A DNA stretch of 49,710 nucleotides from Candidatus Nomurabacteria bacterium UBA5155 (GTDB taxonomy: Bacteria; Patescibacteriota; Minisyncoccia; Phycocordibacterales; UBA9973). Location of the stretch: contig DHXN01000008.1 of assembly GCA_002413705.1 (NCBI GenBank), positions 16,576 through 66,285 of the forward strand, in the 5' to 3' direction. Made by a program: the position numbers and the translations under genes. Below, piece by piece: positions 45,622 to 49,710 of the stretch (position 1 is its first letter; every line of letters starts with the position of its first letter). Under the pieces are notes generated by a model. The model was not told where the DNA came from, made no database searches, and saw only the letters and a list, made by a program, of their open reading frames with translations.

Positions 45622-46293
45622 ATGCCAGTTTATAAAAATGTAAATAAAAAATTTTTTAACATATGGACTTCTGAAATGGCATACGTGCTAGGATTTTTTG
45701 CTGCCGATGGTTATATTACAGTTAATAAAAGAGGTGGACAATATTGGGGTATTCAAATTATTGATAAAAATTTGTTGGAAGAAATTAAAAAGGTGATTGG
45801 ATCTGAACACGCTATTGGTTGTAAAAAAGGTAAGGAAAATGAAAGCACATTATATCGTCTTCAGATCGGCAGCATTGAAATATGTGATGCACTTCGGGGG
45901 TTGGGGTTTTCTGAAAAGAAAACAAACAATATGACACTGCCCGGTGTCCCGGAAGAGTATGTTGGAGATTTTATCAGAGGATATTTTGATGGTGATGGCA
46001 ATGTCTGGGTTGGTAAGAATAATGCGCGTCGAGAAAGAAGTGTTGATACGATACTTGTCATGTTTACTTCCTGTTCTGAATCATTCTTACAGTCTTTGAA
46101 ACAAAGACTCATTTTGAAAGGTTTAAAGGGTGGTTCACTATATTCCTTAAAAGAAGGGTATTTTCGGCTTTCACTGAGTGTGCAGGACTCTTTGAAATTA
46201 TTCGAAATTATGTATAATAACAGCACGTCAGAGAGCTTGTATCTAAAGCGAAAGAAAGACGTTTTCGAACAATTTATAGCAATGCGACCGTAG
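45622..46293 (+). CDS. free-standing LAGLIDADG homing endonuclease, ending inside tRNA-Asp
   Basis: 223 residues with two LAGLIDADG helices: MAYVLGFFAADGYITVN (about 14-30, catalytic Asp in ADG) and DFIRGYFDGDGNVWV (about 114-128, Asp in DGDG). Each is followed by the beta-strand saddle (YWGIQIIDKNLLEEIKKVIG; VMFTSCSESFLQSLKQRLIL). This is a single-chain, two-motif endonuclease and both acidic residues are kept, so it may be active. It is not in an intron or intein; it sits between tRNA-Met and tRNA-Asp. Its stop TAG (46291-46293) is bases 8-10 of tRNA-Asp, a 10-nt overlap. AT-rich compared with neighbours. A TATAAT at 46213-46218 in its 3' end may drive tRNA-Asp. Confidence 0.88.
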   Translation: MPVYKNVNKKFFNIWTSEMAYVLGFFAADGYITVNKRGGQYWGIQIIDKNLLEEIKKVIGSEHAIGCKKGKENESTLYRLQIGSIEICDALRGLGFSEKKTNNMTLPGVPEEYVGDFIRGYFDGDGNVWVGKNNARRERSVDTILVMFTSCSESFLQSLKQRLILKGLKGGSLYSLKEGYFRLSLSVQDSLKLFEIMYNNSTSESLYLKRKKDVFEQFIAMRP

Positions 46294-46358
46294 CTCAGCT
46301 GGTTAGTAGCGCCCGCCTGTCACGCGGGAGGTCGGCGGTTCAAGTCCGCTCGGTCGCG
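46284..46358 (+). tRNA. tRNA-Asp(GTC)
   Basis: Acceptor GCGACCG/CGGTCGC, D-arm GCTCAGCTGGTTAGTAGC, anticodon arm CCCGC-CTGTCAC-GCGGG, T-arm GGCGG-TTCAAGT-CCGCT (one G-T), discriminator G. CCA not encoded. The first 10 nt are also the 3' end of the homing-endonuclease gene. Confidence 0.93.
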
Positions 46359-46362
46359 CAAA

Positions 46363-46394
46363 GAAAAAGAACCATAGAAATAGGGTTCTTTTTC
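46363..46394 (+). terminator. terminator after tRNA-Asp
   Basis: GAAAAAGAACC, a 10-nt loop and GGTTCTTTTTC, 4 nt after the tRNA. Confidence 0.88.
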
Positions 46395-46453
46395 GTATAC
46401 TTGAAATTTGACTTTATATAGGGAAAATGTAGAGTGAAGAAAAATTGAAAATT

Positions 46454-46939
46454 ATGCAAGAGACTGAAACGTATACCCGCCCCATTATCACTTTCCTGAA
46501 AAACCTCAAAGGAGATGATTTATTTATCACGGGAGACTGCTTATTGTCCCCGTCAACATTTAAGATGTTTTTTATAGCTAATCATCTTAGCTTGCGACCT
46601 GTTTTTATTCTAAGCCCTAAAAACAGTAAAGAAAAACTCATTCTCGTGTCAGAGGGTGATATACAACATTTTGGCAATAAAAAATATATGAGCCAATACG
46701 GATTATCCGTACATTTCCACAATACACTTCCGTGTATGTACATTCTCCGAATGAATGAGTGGAACAATGAAATAGTGTGGAGACTTGGCACTGAATTAAG
46801 GGAATGGGAATCATGTGAGTTGGAAAGAAAGGTTACGGAAAAAGGACTTATACAGTCAACTGTAATACATGTTGATTTTACGGCAACCTTTCAGCATGAA
46901 AATGCAAAAGCAGGTACCTTTACTCTTGGTATTCGGTAG
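46454..46939 (+). CDS. hypothetical protein, about 161 aa
   Basis: No family recognised. The sequence is soluble and mixed alpha/beta: YTRPIITFLKNLKGDDLFIT, DCLLSPSTFKMFFIANHLSL, PVFILSPKNSKEKLILVSEG, NEWNNEIVWRLGTELREWES, STVIHVDFTATFQHENAK. ATG 46454 is preferred to a TTG at 46445. Upstream, TTGAAA and TATATA elements near 46402-46420 may form its promoter, leaving a leader of about 25-35 nt. Own terminator. AT-rich, in the accessory stretch after the tRNA cluster. Confidence 0.55.
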   Translation: MQETETYTRPIITFLKNLKGDDLFITGDCLLSPSTFKMFFIANHLSLRPVFILSPKNSKEKLILVSEGDIQHFGNKKYMSQYGLSVHFHNTLPCMYILRMNEWNNEIVWRLGTELREWESCELERKVTEKGLIQSTVIHVDFTATFQHENAKAGTFTLGIR

Positions 46940-46953
46940 ATTTTTCTCATAAT

Positions 46954-46985
46954 GAAAGCCCGAGTGAAATTACTCGGGCTTTTTC
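46954..46985 (+). terminator. terminator
   Basis: AAAGCCCGAGT, loop of 6 nt, ACTCGGGCTTTTTC. The U-run is followed at once by the possible -35 (TTGACT) of the 38-codon gene. Confidence 0.88.
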
Positions 46986-47032
46986 TATTGACTTTATCCA
47001 TGAAAAACATAGAATAATAAAAAAATAACGTT

Positions 47033-47149
47033 ATGAAAAAATATAATTGGTTCTGGATGTTTTTTAAAAAGATTGGCCTATTGTTCGACTCTATAATAAC
47101 TGAAGTAAAAATCTACAAGTTAAAAAAATCAGGGTTTTGGCCGCTGTAA
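47033..47149 (+). CDS. micropeptide, 38 aa, unknown
   Basis: ATG at 47033 opens MKKYNWFWMFFKKIGLLFDS, then IITEVKIYKLKKSGFWPL and TAA. It is amphipathic and aromatic, with a basic flavour (W, F and K), like small membrane-associated peptides. It lies alone between two strong terminators and has a possible promoter (TTGACT at 46988-46993, -10 near 47011-47017). Own promoter plus own terminator make a real gene likely. No family known to me; a small toxin or regulator is possible but only a guess. Confidence 0.5.
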   Translation: MKKYNWFWMFFKKIGLLFDSIITEVKIYKLKKSGFWPL

Positions 47150-47160
47150 ATTATTATGTA

Positions 47161-47192
47161 TAAAGCTCCCAATGTTTGGGAGCTTTATTTTT
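47161..47192 (+). terminator. terminator after the micropeptide gene
   Basis: TAAAGCTCCCAA, loop TGT, TTGGGAGCTTTA, then TTTTTTTA: a 12-bp perfect stem 11 nt after the stop codon. Confidence 0.92.
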
Positions 47193-47318
47193 TATACAAA
47201 GCAGGAATAACAGGGTTGGAATAAACATTCCTAGGCTAATGCCTGTGAGACCATAGATATTAAGCTTTTTCAGTATGCTATACTTTTGAAGTTAGTAGTT
47301 AAGATTGAATGAAAATAT

Positions 47319-47564
47319 ATGTATTATTTTGACCCTATAGTTATGGTATTTCATCTCCTCGGATGGATTTTGGTAGTGTGGTTTATTATTTGGCTATTGC
47401 GCAAGGCTCGATATCATCGTCATCACCATATGTGGTGCGATGGTCAGAACTGCAATCATCCAATACATAGCAACCGCGCGCTTGATCTGTTGAAGGAGCG
47501 TTTCGCAAAAGGAGAGATCAACAAGGAAGAGTACGAAGAAAAGAAGAAGGTACTTAGTGCTTGA
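47319..47564 (+). CDS. SHOCT-domain small membrane protein
   Basis: 81 residues: one N-terminal membrane helix (about 6-27, IVMVFHLLGWILVVWFIIWL), a His-rich loop (ARYHRHHHMWCDGQNCNHPIH, with His and two Cys that could bind metal) and a C-terminal SHOCT helix pair (ALDLLKERFAKGEINKEEYE, then EKKKVL). SHOCT motifs are short oligomerisation elements found at protein ends. TATACT near 47279 precedes a leader of about 35 nt. The stop codon overlaps the -35 of the helicase promoter. Confidence 0.85.
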   Translation: MYYFDPIVMVFHLLGWILVVWFIIWLLRKARYHRHHHMWCDGQNCNHPIHSNRALDLLKERFAKGEINKEEYEEKKKVLSA

Positions 47565-47662
47565 CAATAAAAAGCAATAGTGTTATCATTCTGACATTAC
47601 TATACGTATTGTGTTATTGACTATCTGAGTCTGAATGACACAGTAATAGAAAATAATATAAT
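47561..47662 (+). promoter_or_regulatory. promoter and structured 5' leader of the DEAD-box gene
   Basis: TTGACA (47561-47566), a 17-bp spacer and TATCAT (47584-47589) form a near-consensus sigma-70 promoter. The leader is about 65 nt. At 47611-47641 it can fold GTGTTATT-GACT, loop ATCTG, AGTC-TG-AATGACAC, a stem of about 12 bp with a small bulge. No Shine-Dalgarno before the ATG. This contrasts with the leaderless genes around it. Confidence 0.6.
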
Positions 47663-49045
47663 ATGAATACATCAAACGCCGTTCGCGGCAACAACTCTTC
47701 GGCTCGCCGGAGTTTTAACGGAGGCGGCTCTCGTTCAGAGAGTTCCAGTAGTCGTGGCCCACGTACAGCATCAGCTGGTGGGGCATCTTCTGCACCTCGT
47801 ACAAATTACGCTTCACGCGGCAGCTTCAGTGGAGCTCGCAGTTCCGGGTCATCATTCGGTGGTGGTTCTCGCGGTGGCTTCTCAGGTGGTTCACGTGGTG
47901 GATTTTCCGGTGGCGGCCGTCCAAAAGGACGCTCATTCAAAGGTGACAATATCGACACTTCACGATTTATCAATCGTGCTACAGCAGTAGAAGAAGTGGC
48001 ACATGTTGCCAAGCATACATTTGCTGATTTTAATGTACATCCTGCCCTTCAAGCCAATCTTGATGCCAAAGGATTCGTACAGCCTTCACCAATTCAAGAC
48101 CAGGCTATTCCGGTAGCACTCGAAGGTCGCGATGTTATTGGTATCGCTAATACTGGCACTGGTAAAACAGTAGCCTTTCTTATTCCTATCATCAACAAGT
48201 TGGTAAGCGATCGCAATCAAAATGTCATGATCCTTACTCCTACTCGAGAACTTGCACAGCAAATTGAAACAGAATTTCGTGCGTTGACTGCAAACATGAA
48301 ATTGTGGAGTGTCTGCGTGGTGGGAGGACTGCCAATCATGCGTCAGATTCGCTCGCTTGAAATGGGTGTGCATGCCGTGATCGGTACTCCTGGACGTGTC
48401 AAAGATCTTATCGCTCGCGGCAAGATCAACATGCCAAAATACAACACTATCGTGCTCGACGAAGCAGACCGTATGTTGGACATGGGATTCATCGACGACA
48501 TGAAAATGATTCTTGGCGGTATGCCAAAAGAACGACAGACATTGTTCTTCTCCGCGACATTTTCTCCAGATATCAAAGCACTTTGTTCTCAGTTTCTTAC
48601 TGACCCTGTAACAGTTGCGATCAAAACTCGTGATACTGCTGCAAACGTGGACCAAGACGTGATTCGTGTTGGACATGTTTCAGAAAAGATTGAAAAGCTT
48701 CATGAACTTCTTAACAAAGAAGAATTCAAGAAAGTATTGATCTTCCGCGAAACAAAGCATCACACTGACGAACTTGCAAAAGAACTTCGTGGCCGTGGCT
48801 TCGCAGTATCTGCATTGCACGGCGACATGCGTTCTCGCGAACGATCTCGTGCTGTTGAGTCTCTGACCAAAGGACAAATCCAAGTTGTGGTGGCAACCGA
48901 CGTTGCTGCTCGCGGTATTGATATTCCTGATATCACTCACGTGATCAACTACGATACTCCTTCAACCTACGATACTTATGTGCACCGTATCGGCCGTACT
49001 GGTCGCGGGGACAAGAAAGGTGTAGCACTGACTTTTGTTCGATAA
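47663..49045 (+). CDS. DEAD-box RNA helicase with RGG-rich N-terminal extension
   Basis: ATP-dependent RNA helicase. The N-terminal ~100 residues are low-complexity Ser/Gly/Arg (FGGGSRGGFSGGSRGGFSGG), an RGG-type RNA-binding region normally found at the C-terminus. The helicase core (about 105-460) has the Q motif (FNVHPALQANLDAKGFVQPS, PIQDQAIPV), Walker A IANTGTGKTVAF, PTRELAQQI, DEAD in VLDEADRMLDMGF, SAT in FFSATFSPDI, VLIFRETKHHTDEL, VVATDVAARGIDIP and HRIGRTGRG. It ends soon after motif VI. The structured 65-nt leader suggests control by temperature or by the helicase itself, as in cold-shock helicases; inference. Confidence 0.94.
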   Translation: MNTSNAVRGNNSSARRSFNGGGSRSESSSSRGPRTASAGGASSAPRTNYASRGSFSGARSSGSSFGGGSRGGFSGGSRGGFSGGGRPKGRSFKGDNIDTSRFINRATAVEEVAHVAKHTFADFNVHPALQANLDAKGFVQPSPIQDQAIPVALEGRDVIGIANTGTGKTVAFLIPIINKLVSDRNQNVMILTPTRELAQQIETEFRALTANMKLWSVCVVGGLPIMRQIRSLEMGVHAVIGTPGRVKDLIARGKINMPKYNTIVLDEADRMLDMGFIDDMKMILGGMPKERQTLFFSATFSPDIKALCSQFLTDPVTVAIKTRDTAANVDQDVIRVGHVSEKIEKLHELLNKEEFKKVLIFRETKHHTDELAKELRGRGFAVSALHGDMRSRERSRAVESLTKGQIQVVVATDVAARGIDIPDITHVINYDTPSTYDTYVHRIGRTGRGDKKGVALTFVR

Positions 49046-49055
49046 TTGAAATAGA

Positions 49056-49087
49056 AAAAAGGCCACACCGTCAGGTGTGGCCTTTTT
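49056..49087 (+). terminator. terminator after the DEAD-box gene
   Basis: AAAAAGGCCACACC, loop GTCA, GGTGTGGCCTTTTT: 14-bp perfect stem. Confidence 0.93.
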
Positions 49088-49203
49088 GTTGAATTAATCT
49101 GTCTTTATGGTATCTTTTACAACAGGCGTTAGTGGTTGTAAGCAAAGCTTGCAACGGCTTCGCTCGGACAAAAAATGAGCAAGCTCTTTTTTGCTCCTCG
49201 CTC

Positions 49204-49279
49204 GCCGTTGTAGCTCATTTGGTAGAGCATGTCCATGGTAAGGACAAGGTAATCGGTTCGATCCCGATCAACGGCTCCA
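49204..49279 (+). tRNA. tRNA-Thr(GGT), with encoded CCA
   Basis: Acceptor GCCGTTG/CAACGGC, D-arm GCTC-ATTTGGTA-GAGC, anticodon arm TGTCC-ATGGTAA-GGACA (anticodon GGT), T-arm ATCGG-TTCGATC-CCGAT, discriminator T, then encoded CCA. The only tRNA in the window with CCA in the gene. The 115 bp between the helicase terminator and this tRNA holds repetitive GAGCAAGCTC...TTGCTC sequence and no gene that I can see. Confidence 0.93.
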
Positions 49280-49280
49280 A

Positions 49281-49313
49281 AAAATAAAACCCTCATTACG
49301 AATAACGAGGGTT
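49281..49313 (-). terminator. terminator of the minus-strand HAD-like gene
   Basis: Minus strand: AACCCTC-GTTA, loop TTCG, TAAT-GAGGGTT followed by TTATTTTTT (one A-C apposition). It lies about 70 nt after the stop of the 49,380 gene. The 66 bp between holds no gene. Confidence 0.75.
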
Positions 49314-49379
49314 AGTACTAGCAAACTGTTCGTGCAAATAAGAAGGTCCGCTGCGACAGTGTGGGCTAGCAAGGTTTTA

Positions 49380-49710
49380 CTAAAGAAAATAATGTCCAAT
49401 TTCATTCCAACTTCTCAATCGATAATAAATTTCTTCAATGTGATCATTTACACCGAGCGGATCGAATAAATAGGAAGTAAGAACATCTTGCACCTTGAGT
49501 ATCTCACTGGCGCTATCATCTATAAATCCAACTTTATTTCCAGGAAAGTTTTTAATAAATTCTCTTTTAGAAATTTCATTATATTTTCCATCACCGAGAT
49601 GTTCCCACACGCAATGAATGCCATTGATGCAGCCTGGAATATGATTTTCAATCAAATGCTCAATAACACTCAGACCATCTTTCGGTCGCGCGGTCACTGT
49701 CCATAATTCA
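49380..49710 (-). CDS. HAD-like phosphatase, C-terminal part (cut by window edge)
   Basis: The reverse strand reads ELWTVTARPKDGLSVIEHLI from the window edge, with T in VTAR as HAD motif II. NEISKREFIKNFPGNKVGFI provides the motif III Lys region and IDDSASEILK motif IV (DD). It ends SYLFDPLGVNDHIEEIYYRLRSW. This order fits HAD-superfamily hydrolases such as 5'-nucleotidases; the motif I DxD would lie beyond 49710. A GTG at 49697 could be mistaken for the start, but the frame runs on with fitting sequence (ELWTV), so the gene is truncated by the window. Terminator at 49,281 on the same strand. Confidence 0.75.
   Translation of the reverse strand, partial: ELWTVTARPKDGLSVIEHLIENHIPGCINGIHCVWEHLGDGKYNEISKREFIKNFPGNKVGFIDDSASEILKVQDVLTSYLFDPLGVNDHIEEIYYRLRSWNEIGHYFL

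Noticed and set aside
1..49710. Reassigned UGA codon, as in some CPR lineages
   Set aside because: UGA serves as a normal stop here (for example in ATGA overlaps of PAP2-EEP and of pilD with the next gene), and no conserved gene needs UGA to be read as an amino acid.

Overview
The window looks like a chromosome segment of a Candidatus Parcubacteria (Patescibacteria/CPR) bacterium. I infer this from the short proteins, the compact layout with 1-8 nt gaps or ATGA overlaps, a lineage-style TruB, a type IV pilus locus without a secretin, many small exported proteins of unknown family, and the near absence of Shine-Dalgarno sequences. UGA is used as a normal stop codon.

Layout. 1-1,677: translation genes rplT (partial), rpmI and infC on the minus strand, divergent from truB. 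2,177-4,778: an envelope/lipid operon (PAP2 phosphatase, EEP-family phosphatase, DedA, glycosyltransferase 2). 4,807-9,591: NUDIX, tmRNA and SmpB (trans-translation) on the minus strand, divergent from ftsH and an amidase-M15 peptidase fusion. 9,666-16,859: accessory genes around tRNA-Ile(TAT), then S51 peptidase, DUF4383, recG, an RRM protein and a TMEM175-like channel. 16,897-19,048: tRNA-Ser(ACT) followed by three single-gene units (nucleotidyltransferase, cupin, TGS1-like methyltransferase) separated by copies of a ~29-bp repeat. 19,185-26,819: exported and regulatory genes, asnB, C39-like peptidase, DoxX and two more tRNA-Ser genes. 26,901-28,603: radC and comF. 28,634-41,097: type IV pilus machinery (pilM, N, O, a P-like gene, B, T, C, pilin, prepilin peptidase, four minor pilins). 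41,099-45,334: ligA, gatC, gatA and a membrane-anchored HEPN-like protein. 45,396-46,358: tRNA-fMet, tRNA-Met, a LAGLIDADG endonuclease and tRNA-Asp. 46,454-49,710: small unknown genes, a SHOCT protein, an RGG-rich DEAD-box helicase, tRNA-Thr and a partial HAD-like gene.

Main observations. (1) About 16 genes have a TATAMT-like -10 box 6-8 nt before the start codon, implying leaderless mRNAs. Inside operons, starts follow the previous stop by 1-8 nt without a Shine-Dalgarno. (2) Two unrelated tRNA-adjacent genes, an HTH/LAGLIDADG-like protein and a two-motif LAGLIDADG protein, run 10 nt into the downstream tRNA and use its T8-A9-G10 as their stop codon. (3) Three genes downstream of a Ser tRNA with the unexpected anticodon ACT form a cassette-like array with repeats resembling the 3' end of that tRNA. 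One of them encodes a bacterial relative of eukaryotic trimethylguanosine synthase. (4) The tmRNA encodes a long proteolysis tag that does not end in the usual Ala-Ala.
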